The notes beneath the pieces were generated by a model. The model had not been told where the DNA came from, searched no databases, and saw only the letters and a program-made list of their open reading frames with translations. The position numbers were made by a program, and so were the translations under genes. This document shows, in pieces, positions 9,269 through 17,106 of a DNA stretch of 64,000 bases. The stretch is from SYOC01 sp964441775 (GTDB lineage Bacteria; Desulfobacterota; Binatia; Bin18). Every line of letters starts with the position of its first letter. Position 1 is the first letter of the stretch. The DNA lies in the NCBI GenBank assembly GCA_964441775.1, contig CAYTVL010000002.1, positions 124,001 to 188,000 on the forward strand. The letters are read 5' to 3'.

Positions 9269-9778
9269 ATGGTAGTGGAAACTGATAAACTTCGTCTCCT
9301 CTTAGATAAACAGGCGTGCAACGAAACACTGACCCGTTACTGTCGGGCGCTTGATTGGCTTGATGAAGAGGCGTTAAAGACGGTGTTTACGCCGGACGCG
9401 GACGTTGACTATGGATTTTTCAAAGGTCGAGGAGACGCATTCATCACGGCGGTGATGGAGATCGAACGCAGCTTCCTGCGGCGTTGGCATTTCGTGGCGA
9501 ACGCGATCATTCAGGTCAGCGGCGACACGGCGGAGGGAGAATGTTATGGCCTAGCCGCTGGCGTCTCAATGAAAGAGGGCCGTACAGTAACGGACGTTTT
9601 TGGCGGTCGTTATCTTGATCGTCTTGTACGACGCGGTGAAGGCTGGATAATCTCGCGGCGTGTCTACGTTTTAGACTGGCAGCGATCTTTTGAGGCGGAG
9701 GCTGGCGCAGAAGCAATGTCGGGATTGATGTGGTCGAATGGGTTTAATCTCGCCCATCCGCTCTACCGGAAATTGTAG
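9269..9778 (+). CDS. SnoaL-like (NTF2-fold) domain protein
   Basis: The 169-aa product has the cone-shaped NTF2/SnoaL fold pattern: an N-terminal helix pair (CNETLTRYCRALDWLDEEALKTVF), then TPDADVDYG, HFVANAIIQVSGDTA and the strands GRYLDRLVRRGEGWIISRRVYVLDW. Such proteins are small isomerases, dehydratases or hydroxylase partners. The start is set by AAAAGGAGG 7 bases before the ATG at 9269; an upstream in-frame ATG at 9245 has no such site. It opens the rightward run that includes the thiolase-like and DUF35 genes. Confidence 0.8.
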   Translation: MVVETDKLRLLLDKQACNETLTRYCRALDWLDEEALKTVFTPDADVDYGFFKGRGDAFITAVMEIERSFLRRWHFVANAIIQVSGDTAEGECYGLAAGVSMKEGRTVTDVFGGRYLDRLVRRGEGWIISRRVYVLDWQRSFEAEAGAEAMSGLMWSNGFNLAHPLYRKL

Positions 9779-9888
9779 CATCGTTCGGTTCACTGAATTG
9801 CCAAGGAACTACTAGGAACCAGGCAATCAACGTTCGGTTGACAGCCTGGGTCTTTCTATCTTACGTTAGCGCCCGGAGAGGAGAGCGT

Positions 9889-11064
9889 ATGTCGGTATCA
9901 GACTTCAAAGATAAAACAGCCGTGTGTGGCGTCGGTCACTCGCCCTATGGCAAGCGGTTGAATCGCAGCACCATTGATCTTGGCGGCGAGGCGATTCGCA
10001 ATGCCTTGGACGATGCCGGGCTGAGTCGCAATGATCTCGACGGCTTGATCGTCAGCTTCGGCACGCCGATCGGGGCTGATGCGGATACGCTGGCCTATGC
10101 GCTGGGGCTCAAACTGCGCATGTACAATCAGACCTGGGCGCATGGGCGCTTTACCGCCAGTTGCCTGCAATGGGCGGCGCTGGCGGTCAACGCTGGTCTA
10201 GCGAATTATGTGGCCTGCCTGGCGTCCATTAGCTTCTCAGGTTTTCGCAAGCCGATGATGGGCGGTTCTGGCGACAGTGAAGGCGCGCGCGAAGGCGGCG
10301 GCGGGCACGGTGAAGACCCTGTGTATGGCATGACTTCGCCGGGAGCTGGCTCCGCGTTGGTGGCGCAGAAGTATTTCGCCAGATATGGAGCGACCAGTCG
10401 TCAGTTGGCTTCCGTTGCTGTTGCTTTTCGCAAACATGCCTCGTTGAACCCCACCGCGATGATGCGTAACCCTATCACCGTGGAAGACCATCAGAACTCG
10501 CGCTTTGTGTGTGAACCGCTGCATTTACTGGACTACTGTCAGATCAATGATGGCGCGGCTTGTGTGATCGTCACAACTAGTGAACGAGCCAAAGATCTCA
10601 AAAAGCCGCCAGTGTACATCAGCGGTATGCAAGGGCTGCCTGGTGGGCGTGAGGAATTTATCTGGGCCTACCCGGGGTTCGGCGTTGCCCAGCAAGACGT
10701 GTTCGATTACAAGCCGGAGTTGCAACCAGTCTACAAAATGGCTGGCGTGACGCAGAAGGACATCAGCGCTTTGTTTACCTATGATGCGTTCTCCATTTTG
10801 GTATGGACCGCCCTGGAACGCTGGGGATTCTGCGGCGTCGGTGAAGCAGCGGCCTTTACGCAAAACGGGCGCATCGAACTTGGCGGCGCCTTACCCATCA
10901 ACACCAACGGGGGCCTGATCTCCGAAGGGCATATCATGGGTTGGAATCATCAGGTCGAAATCGTTCGTCAATTGCGAGGCGAATGTGGACAACGACAGAT
11001 TGCTAACGCACAGGTGATTCAGTGGGCGAACGCGTACGGCGATTCGCTGATATACCGGAGGTAG
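9889..11064 (+). CDS. Thiolase-fold protein (SCP2-thiolase/lipid-transfer type)
   Basis: The 391-aa product has a thiolase fold: N-terminal AVCGVGHSPYGKR, the region around TASCLQWAALAV where the nucleophilic Cys normally sits, and the C-terminal NTNGGLISEGHIMG with the conserved His. ATG at 9889 follows GGAGAGGAGAG. The gene is followed 3 bases later by a DUF35 Zn-ribbon/OB-fold gene. This pairing is known for non-decarboxylating thiolases such as BbsA/BbsB and for steroid side-chain aldolases (Ltp2 with a ChsH2-type DUF35). A thiolytic or retro-aldol step on an acyl-CoA is therefore likely, but the substrate is unknown. TTGACA at 9838-9843 may be a -35 box but has no good -10 partner. Confidence 0.82.
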   Translation: MSVSDFKDKTAVCGVGHSPYGKRLNRSTIDLGGEAIRNALDDAGLSRNDLDGLIVSFGTPIGADADTLAYALGLKLRMYNQTWAHGRFTASCLQWAALAVNAGLANYVACLASISFSGFRKPMMGGSGDSEGAREGGGGHGEDPVYGMTSPGAGSALVAQKYFARYGATSRQLASVAVAFRKHASLNPTAMMRNPITVEDHQNSRFVCEPLHLLDYCQINDGAACVIVTTSERAKDLKKPPVYISGMQGLPGGREEFIWAYPGFGVAQQDVFDYKPELQPVYKMAGVTQKDISALFTYDAFSILVWTALERWGFCGVGEAAAFTQNGRIELGGALPINTNGGLISEGHIMGWNHQVEIVRQLRGECGQRQIANAQVIQWANAYGDSLIYRR

Positions 11065-11067
11065 CTC

Positions 11068-11484
11068 ATGGCGGACTACAAAAAGCCTCTTCCTGCCATT
11101 ACGACATTGAACGGGCCATATTGGGATGGGTTACGGCAACGCGAGCTGAAAATGCCGCAGTGCAATGACTGCGGCAAACTCTGGTATCCGCCTGCACCTT
11201 TTTGTCCAGAGTGTTGGTCGCGGAACTTCACCTGGCGGCAACTGAGCGGTCGCGGCAAAGTCAATTCCTGGGTTATCTTCCATCAAGCCTACTTTTCTTC
11301 ATACAAAGACGACGTCCCGTACAACGTTGCGGAAGTTGAATTGGAAGAAGGGCCGCGTTTGCTTACGAATCTTGTCGGCGTAGACAACAACGATATCTCC
11401 ATCGGCATGCCGGTGGAAATTGTCTATGACGATGTGACGGGCGATGTCACGTTGGCGAAATTTCGGCCAGTAACCAAGTCCTGA
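11068..11484 (+). CDS. DUF35 Zn-ribbon/OB-fold acyl-CoA-associated protein
   Basis: The 138-aa product has the DUF35 layout: an N-terminal helix, a rubredoxin-like zinc ribbon with CNDCGKLWYPPAPFCPEC (four Cys), and an OB-fold (GKVNSWVIFHQAYFSS to EIVYDDVTGDVTLAKFRP). Such proteins bind thiolase-fold partners and acyl-CoA; the partner is almost certainly the gene just upstream, given the 3-base gap. The stop codon lies in the first unit of a heptameric repeat array. Confidence 0.88.
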   Translation: MADYKKPLPAITTLNGPYWDGLRQRELKMPQCNDCGKLWYPPAPFCPECWSRNFTWRQLSGRGKVNSWVIFHQAYFSSYKDDVPYNVAEVELEEGPRLLTNLVGVDNNDISIGMPVEIVYDDVTGDVTLAKFRPVTKS

Positions 11485-11569
11485 GCGCCGAGTGCTGAGT
11501 CCTGAGAAAAACAGTCTTCCTTGTTTCCATGTTGCTCAGCACTCAGGACTCATTGCTCAGGACTGAGAG
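11481..11569. repeat. Opposed heptameric repeat arrays (CTGAGNN / CTCAGNN)
   Basis: Four tandem 7-bp units of CTGAGNN type (11481-11508) are followed after 26 bp by about five units of CTCAGNN type (11535-11569). The two arrays are roughly reverse complements, so the transcript can fold into a long hairpin between the DUF35 and CoA-transferase genes. Similar period-7 or period-8 arrays occur at four other places in the window. Confidence 0.7.
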
Positions 11570-11578
11570 GGAGGAAAC

Positions 11579-12742
11579 ATGCCGGGCATTCTCGATGGTA
11601 TTCGCGTCTTTGATTTGACCATTGCTGCAGTAGGCCCCTGGGCGTCGAAACTCTTGGGAGAACTGGGGGCGGATGTCATTAAAGTTGAGGCTCCGGAAGG
11701 TGAACTGTCGCATGTCATTCCTCCGCCGATCAAAGGCACGGCGGTATTGTACATCTCCGCCAATTTCAACAAACGTCATATCGTGCTGGACTTAAAGCAA
11801 GAGGCGGACCGGGCCATTGCGCTCAAACTGGTTGAAAAAAGCGATATCTTCGTGCAGAACATGCGTCCCGGAGCCGTGGAGCGACTGGGGCTTGGGTATG
11901 ATGTCGTTTCGCAAATCAATCCACGCTTGATTTATGTGGCGGCTTCCGCCTACGGTCGCGTCGGGCCGATGGCGAAAGATGCGGGCATCGACCCCAACCT
12001 CCAAGCGTTTTCTGGCTGGTGCAGCATGACGGGAGAGCCGGGAGGGCAGGGAGAGATGTTTCGCCACTTGGCTCACCTTGATATCAACACCAGCTCGATG
12101 ATTGTTGAAGCCATACTGCAAGCGCTGTTGGCGCGTGAAAAGACGGGCAAGGGGCAGAAGATTGAAATTGAGATGCTGGCTGGGGCGCTCTCGCTGCAAA
12201 CGAGTCGTGTCGCGGAATATTTTGCGACCGGTGAACAACCGCAGCCGCTAGGCAGCGCGACGACCACAACTGTGCCCCATCAAGCGTTCCTGTGTGAGGA
12301 TCAAAAATACATCGCGGTTGGCGTGGTGCAGGAAGACCAATGGCCGCGCTTCTGTCGCGCGGTCAAGCTGGAGGCGCTGAGTAAAGATCCACGTTTCGCG
12401 ACTAATCCGCAACGTGTGGCGCATCGAGCCGAACTCATTCCGCTACTTGAAGAACGTTTTCGCAGCAAGCCGGTGGCATGGTGGGTGATCCGCTTGACGA
12501 AAGAGCAGGTGCCGAACAGTCGCATCATGGATTTTGAAGCACTGCGTCACCATCCGCAAGTCTTACAAAATGAACAAATTGTTGATCTGCAAACGCCCCA
12601 CTGGGGCACGCTTGCCGTCGATGGCGCACCCTGGAAGTTTAGCAAGACGCCCGCTGGTCCGATTCGCCCCGGCGGACTGAAGGGTGAGCATACTGAGGAG
12701 GTTTTACGGGAATTCGGGCTTACGAGCGGAAGCCAGAAATAA
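11579..12742 (+). CDS. Family III CoA-transferase (CaiB/BaiF type), copy 1
   Basis: The 387-aa product has the family III fold: N-terminal GIRVFDLTIAAVGPWASKLLGELGADVIKVE, then DLKQEADRAIALKLVEKSDIFVQNMRPG, where the Asp at the end of the family motif is not obvious in copy 1. These enzymes move CoA between carboxylic acids to activate a substrate. ATG at 11579 has GGGAGGAA upstream. The next gene encodes a second member, 15 bp away; the pair might form a heterodimer or act on successive acids. Confidence 0.88.
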   Translation: MPGILDGIRVFDLTIAAVGPWASKLLGELGADVIKVEAPEGELSHVIPPPIKGTAVLYISANFNKRHIVLDLKQEADRAIALKLVEKSDIFVQNMRPGAVERLGLGYDVVSQINPRLIYVAASAYGRVGPMAKDAGIDPNLQAFSGWCSMTGEPGGQGEMFRHLAHLDINTSSMIVEAILQALLAREKTGKGQKIEIEMLAGALSLQTSRVAEYFATGEQPQPLGSATTTTVPHQAFLCEDQKYIAVGVVQEDQWPRFCRAVKLEALSKDPRFATNPQRVAHRAELIPLLEERFRSKPVAWWVIRLTKEQVPNSRIMDFEALRHHPQVLQNEQIVDLQTPHWGTLAVDGAPWKFSKTPAGPIRPGGLKGEHTEEVLREFGLTSGSQK

Positions 12743-12757
12743 GGAGTTGAAAGAGTC

Positions 12758-13960
12758 ATGAGTGGTGCTTTATCCGGATATACCGTGATAGATCTCACGC
12801 AGGGCCTCTGTGGTCCCTTTTGTTCCATGCGTTTGGGAGACGGTGGAGCTGAGATTGTCAAAATCGAACCGCTCAACGGCGACGTGGCGCGCACAATGGG
12901 GCCGCCATTTATAGGCGACGAAAGCGCCTTGTTCCTGAGCCTCAATCGCAATAAGAAAAGCCTTGCGCTCGATATCGCCAAGCCGGAAGGACAAGCCGTC
13001 GTCCGAAAACTCGTCGCGCATGCCGACGTCCTGCTGGAAGACTTGGGGCCGGGAGAAGCGGAAAAGCTGGGACTCGGGTACGACAGTTTACAAAAGCTCA
13101 ATGCGAAACTTGTCTATTGTGCAATCAGCGCTTTTGGCGAAGAAGGACCGCTGCGCAACCTTCCAGGCGCTGAGTTAGTGATCCAGGCGATGGCCGATTA
13201 CACCAACTCATTGGGGCGTATTGGTGAGGCTCCGGTGCGTCTTGGGACTGATGTGGCCAACATGAGTACCGGAGTGTTCGCCGCGCAGGCCGTCTTGGCG
13301 ACCCTCTTTCATCGGGTGCGCACCGGTGAGGGACAACGAGTATCGGTGAGTATGCTGGGAACTCTGCTGCACATGCGCGGCATCATGTGGACTGCGATGA
13401 CCGACCCGGACGATTGGTATGGATTTCATTTGGACAACTACACTAAACCGCCGGATCATGGCTACAAAACCAAAGATGGGCATGTCTACTTTGGGCTGCG
13501 GCGTGGGAGCAGCGAGGATTGGGACCGCTTGTTGATTTCGCTCGGCATGGTGGAAGCGCTGAATGATCCACGCTTTGCCAATTTTGGCCGCGAAGCCACC
13601 AGCATTGGTCGCTACGCGCCCCAGGTCAAGCCCATGTGGGAAGAAGGCTTCCAAGAGATGACCAGTGAGGAGGTTGTGCGCCTGATCCATGAGTTCAACG
13701 GCGACGCTGTGCCCTTTATGGATTATCCCTCCCTGAGCGAGCATCCGCAAATAGCAGCGCTTGACATTATCCAGGAAATTGCACACCCGACGGCTGGACG
13801 CTTCAAAACGATCAGGCCGGTTTGGAATTTCGCGGAGACAAAAGCGACAATACACAGCCCGCCGCCGCTGCTTGGGCAACACACCGAGGAGATTCTCAAG
13901 CAGTTAGACTACCGGACTGAGGAGATTCAACAACTCAGAGTCGCTGGGGTGATTCGGTGA
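12758..13960 (+). CDS. Family III CoA-transferase (CaiB/BaiF type), copy 2
   Basis: The 400-aa product begins GYTVIDLTQGLCGPFCSMRLGDGGAEIVKIE and continues LFLSLNRNKKSLALDI, both typical of the family. The ATG is preceded by AAGGAG at a good distance. It ends the rightward run SnoaL/thiolase/DUF35/CoA-transferase/CoA-transferase. The pair is only distantly related to copy 1, so the two are not a recent duplication. Substrate unknown. Confidence 0.88.
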   Translation: MSGALSGYTVIDLTQGLCGPFCSMRLGDGGAEIVKIEPLNGDVARTMGPPFIGDESALFLSLNRNKKSLALDIAKPEGQAVVRKLVAHADVLLEDLGPGEAEKLGLGYDSLQKLNAKLVYCAISAFGEEGPLRNLPGAELVIQAMADYTNSLGRIGEAPVRLGTDVANMSTGVFAAQAVLATLFHRVRTGEGQRVSVSMLGTLLHMRGIMWTAMTDPDDWYGFHLDNYTKPPDHGYKTKDGHVYFGLRRGSSEDWDRLLISLGMVEALNDPRFANFGREATSIGRYAPQVKPMWEEGFQEMTSEEVVRLIHEFNGDAVPFMDYPSLSEHPQIAALDIIQEIAHPTAGRFKTIRPVWNFAETKATIHSPPPLLGQHTEEILKQLDYRTEEIQQLRVAGVIR

Positions 13961-13972
13961 AGGCGCGGACTC

Positions 13973-14743
13973 CTACCCTTTTTCGCCAAGAAAATCCAAC
14001 ACGATGCGCGCAAATTCTTGCGGCTTTTCGGCATGCACCCAATGCCCCGCGTTTGGAATTGTCGTGACGCGGGCTTGAGGGAAGAGTAACTTCAGCGACG
14101 GAATGTCGCTGTCTTTGATGTAGTCCGATTGGGCTCCGCGAATGAAGAGGGTAGGGTGCGCGAACGGTTGTCGCCATTCTATTGCTTGCAACAGAGCTGG
14201 ATAGTTGGCGTGAATCTCTTCGAGTGCAAGGCGCCAACGAAAGGCGCCGGCCTCATCTCGATCGAGGTTCTTCAGGAGAAATTGGCGCAGAGCTAGGTCT
14301 GGCAGCTTCGCGGCCATGCCTGCCTCTGCGTCTTGGCGACGGTGAATGGCGGCGAGATCCAGAGAAAACATGGCGTCAAAAACATCGTCGTGCCCTCGCC
14401 CGTATGCCTTGGGCGCCATGTCAACAATGACTAATTTCTCGACCATCTCCGGATGCGTGACAGCGAAGAGCATTGCGGTTTTTCCACCCATAGAGTGCCC
14501 GATGAGATGGGCCGAAGAGAGTTCCTGTTCTACCATGAACTCTTGCAGATCTTCCACCATGACCGGATAGGAAAACTCGCGGCTATGTGGGGAACGACCG
14601 TGGTTGCGTTGATCGAGCGCGAAAACGTGAAATGAACGCGAGAAGAATTTACTGAGCGTGCGCCAATTCTCCAACGAACCAAACAATCCATGCAAGATCA
14701 CCAAGGGCGGCCCCTCGCCATACGGTTCATAATGCAATTGCAT
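13973..14743 (-). CDS. Alpha/beta hydrolase (YbfF-like esterase)
   Basis: The 256-aa product is an alpha/beta-hydrolase fold enzyme: oxyanion region VILHGLFGSLENW, nucleophile elbow GHSMGGKTAM (Ser), FIRGAQSDYI with the acid residue and the C-terminal NAGHWVHAEKP with the catalytic His. I chose the ATG at 14743 (MQLHYEPYGEGPP); an upstream TTG at 14800 would place the start inside the terminator hairpin. It converges with the second CoA-transferase. It may hydrolyse an ester or thioester in the same pathway; this is inference. Confidence 0.85.
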   Translation of the reverse strand: MQLHYEPYGEGPPLVILHGLFGSLENWRTLSKFFSRSFHVFALDQRNHGRSPHSREFSYPVMVEDLQEFMVEQELSSAHLIGHSMGGKTAMLFAVTHPEMVEKLVIVDMAPKAYGRGHDDVFDAMFSLDLAAIHRRQDAEAGMAAKLPDLALRQFLLKNLDRDEAGAFRWRLALEEIHANYPALLQAIEWRQPFAHPTLFIRGAQSDYIKDSDIPSLKLLFPQARVTTIPNAGHWVHAEKPQEFARIVLDFLGEKG

Positions 14744-14755
14744 ACACAGAAAAGT

Positions 14756-14790
14756 AAAACGCCGGAAAGAGTCTGAACACTCCCCCGGCG
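14756..14790 (-). terminator. Intrinsic terminator after the DUF1329 gene
   Basis: On the minus strand CGCCGG-(19 bases)-CCGGCG is followed by TTTTACTTTT; the loop itself contains GAGT...ACTC. It lies between the DUF1329 stop (14831) and the hydrolase start (14743), so it limits read-through into the hydrolase. Confidence 0.6.
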
Positions 14791-14830
14791 TTACCGGCAA
14801 GCTTTCGGTGCGTGAGCGAGGAGAATCCGG

Positions 14831-16090
14831 CTATTTCCCTTTCCGTAGCAGCTCCATCAGCTCGAAGCGTTGCGGGGCAAAGTCTTGTTCAAACGCCGGA
14901 CCGTGCGTCCGCATACGGGAGGCGTGGTCTTGTTGGAAATTCACCCATGTCGCACCGAGGGGCACGGGTAAGCGGATGCCGTGGCTGCCAGGGATGAAGT
15001 CTGGGTTCCCGTGCACGATCAATGCGAGACGGACCAACCCTTGGGGATCGTAGCTCAGCATGCTGAAGGGGGTATAGGTCTGCGCGTCGATATAGAAGAG
15101 GCGCTTGCTATAGGGGTGAGAGCTTTTCGGAGAAACTTCAAGGAGAATGACCTTGCGTAATTCCCAAGGTACTTCAGGATACCAGTTGTTTTTGCCGCCA
15201 AAGGTCAGGTGGTCTGCTTTGAGGAAACCTGGCATGAGCATGACCTGTTCCCCTTTGTAAGTCCAATTATATTCGTGGATGTAGCCGGTGAAGAAAAAGG
15301 GTGGTTGTTCTTCTTGTAACACGTCATAGCGGCCACCGCCCATGCGCATCAACATATTGACGTAACCTTTGCGCGTGCGGCGGTTTTGGGGACTATAGCT
15401 GAGATCAGCAGAGGGTTGATTTTCGTCATCGTAAAAAGTGGTGATGCGCATGTTGCCTTCAGAGTCCGCTGGGGCCAGTGATTCAAACGAGGCCTTCATT
15501 CGTACCCCGAGAGATTCCCACTGGGGATCGTTCACTTCGTTGCCAACACGGTCCATGCCGTAACGAATGCGCATGCGCCCCAGGTTATAGCGATCCACGG
15601 TCCCGGAGTTGTTGACGCCTTCCATGGTGCCGCGCATTTCCATTGTGTCCGGTGTGTCGCGGTAGCGGAGATTCCAGGCAACTTTTTCTCCAGCTTTCGG
15701 GTCAGCCAGGTCGACGAGCGGAAAAGGACGTCCGCCCTTGTATTGGTTCACTTTGTAGCCGCTATCGAGCGAGACGTTGAGTGTTTGCGCGATCGTGGCG
15801 GCAACGTACGAATCACGAGGGGGAAGGTCGGTCGTATCTTGCAGTGTCATTACGAAATCACCAGCCTGGAGCCGCTGGGCAATTTCTGGAGGCAGGTAGC
15901 GCTCGGCAACCTGCCAGTTCTGTTGATCGATCGTCATGCCAGCGGTCATACCCTCGACCCGCAGGGGACCGTTATTGTAAGGACGAAAAGCGGCCTGCAA
16001 CGCATCCGTGGAAAACTCGGCGTGTACAGGAGTGGCGACAGTGGTGAGGAAAACAAATGAAGCGATACACCAAAAACGGGGTTGTGTCAT
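14831..16090 (-). CDS. DUF1329 family periplasmic/outer-membrane protein
   Basis: The 419-aa product has a signal peptide (cleavage expected after TPVHA) and the family signatures NQYKGGRPFPLVDLADPKAGEKVAWNLRYR and YIDAQTYTPFSMLSYDPQG. DUF1329 proteins have a LolA/LolB-like fold and often occur with DUF1302 outer-membrane proteins; a role in moving hydrophobic molecules through the envelope has been proposed. Here the DUF1302 partner is 9 kb away. The gene is divergent from the TetR gene, with a palindrome and direct repeats between them, so TetR control is likely. Confidence 0.85.
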   Translation of the reverse strand: MTQPRFWCIASFVFLTTVATPVHAEFSTDALQAAFRPYNNGPLRVEGMTAGMTIDQQNWQVAERYLPPEIAQRLQAGDFVMTLQDTTDLPPRDSYVAATIAQTLNVSLDSGYKVNQYKGGRPFPLVDLADPKAGEKVAWNLRYRDTPDTMEMRGTMEGVNNSGTVDRYNLGRMRIRYGMDRVGNEVNDPQWESLGVRMKASFESLAPADSEGNMRITTFYDDENQPSADLSYSPQNRRTRKGYVNMLMRMGGGRYDVLQEEQPPFFFTGYIHEYNWTYKGEQVMLMPGFLKADHLTFGGKNNWYPEVPWELRKVILLEVSPKSSHPYSKRLFYIDAQTYTPFSMLSYDPQGLVRLALIVHGNPDFIPGSHGIRLPVPLGATWVNFQQDHASRMRTHGPAFEQDFAPQRFELMELLRKGK

Positions 16091-16160
16091 ACGGTAATTT
16101 CCTGGGAACCTTTCCTAAGACAAGTAAAGCCCTTTCGTTTGACCTGACTTTATAGTATAT

Positions 16161-16211
16161 TTTTGAGACTTAGTGAATGTCTAGAGAGTACAATTTTGAG
16201 ACTTATAAGTC
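16161..16211. promoter_or_regulatory. Candidate TetR operator between the DUF1329 and tetR genes
   Basis: The 12-mer TTTTGAGACTTA occurs at 16161-16172 and again at 16194-16205. The second copy runs into the perfect 12-bp palindrome GACTTATAAGTC (16200-16211). The element lies in the divergent intergenic space, the usual place for a TetR-family autoregulatory operator. Confidence 0.5.
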
Positions 16212-16243
16212 AAGAAAAGAAAAAGCAACGGTCTGGGACTACT

Positions 16244-16259
16244 CCACGTTCTTACGTGG
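16244..16259. promoter_or_regulatory. CCACGT hairpin before the TetR gene
   Basis: CCACGT-tctt-ACGTGG ends about 20 bp before the TetR start codon. It nearly matches the hairpin in the DUF1302 leader (3582-3596). Confidence 0.35.
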
Positions 16260-16279
16260 ACGAGCGAGGGAGATTGCGT

Positions 16280-16999
16280 ATGCCTCAGGAAGTAGGAGAA
16301 GCCGCGATGTCGCGTCGGGAAGTGATTGAAGAACATCTACTGGAAGTGGCGGCGCGCTGCTTTGCCGGCACCGGCTATCGCCAAACCACGCTGGAAGAGA
16401 TCGCTCGTCATGCCGGCGTGGCGAAAGCGTCCATGTACCGATATTTTGAAAATAAACAGGAATTATTGACAAAAATTTTTATCAAAGTCGCCAATACTTT
16501 TGCCAGTGGTATTCAGCCGTTGCTCACTGCCCCGTTGGCGCCGGAGGAGAAACTCCGACGCACGGTGCAAGATCTCGTACGGACGATTGGGGAGAATGGT
16601 GCGCTGTTTACCGTCTTCTATAGCGAAGAAGCCGATTTGCCGTCCCGCTTACGCGCGGAAGTGACAGAGGTGCGGCAACGGTTCGTGGCCGATTTAGAAA
16701 GTCTTCTCAATGAAGGAATGGCGCAGGGCGCTTTCCGCCAACTCAACGCGAAGCTCGTCGTATACGCCATTTTGGGCATGTGCGCTTGGATGCACAAATG
16801 GTACACCCCTAGTGAAGCGCGTCTTGATGATGTCACAGCAGCGTTTGTCGGGCTCCTTGAGCAGGGATGTTTAGTCATGCCCGGCGCTGAGAATCATGAT
16901 CGCCTCGCCAATCGATTGCGTCACGTACAAAACCTGGTGAGTGAGCTGGTTGACCATGCTGAACGTTTGGAGCCTGCCAGCGTCGGACGTCGCCGTTGA
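16280..16999 (+). CDS. TetR/AcrR family transcriptional regulator
   Basis: The 239-aa product has the TetR N-terminal helix-turn-helix at about residues 12-58 (VIEEHLLEVAARCFAGTGYRQTTLEEIARHAGVAKASMYRYFENKQEL, given here only as its span and key end YRYFENK) and an all-helical ligand domain ending in a basic tail. I chose ATG 16280 (MPQEVGEAAM) because GAGGGA lies upstream; starting earlier would put the operator palindrome inside the coding region. It is divergent from the DUF1329 gene and is the best candidate regulator of the catabolic module. Confidence 0.88.
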   Translation: MPQEVGEAAMSRREVIEEHLLEVAARCFAGTGYRQTTLEEIARHAGVAKASMYRYFENKQELLTKIFIKVANTFASGIQPLLTAPLAPEEKLRRTVQDLVRTIGENGALFTVFYSEEADLPSRLRAEVTEVRQRFVADLESLLNEGMAQGAFRQLNAKLVVYAILGMCAWMHKWYTPSEARLDDVTAAFVGLLEQGCLVMPGAENHDRLANRLRHVQNLVSELVDHAERLEPASVGRRR

Positions 17000-17070
17000 A
17001 CAACTATCTTAAGGATCATACAGAAAGAAGCTCTACACGAACCGAGTGATAAGAGCCTCGACGAGGGGAG

Positions 17071-17101
17071 AGAGCGGGGGAATGACTTCTCCCGCTCTTT
17101 T
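17071..17101. terminator. Bidirectional intrinsic terminator between tetR and amtB
   Basis: AGAGCGGG-(loop)-CCCGCTCT followed by TTTT on the plus strand lies between two convergent genes. On the minus strand the tail is weaker. Confidence 0.7.
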
Positions 17102-17106
17102 GAAGA

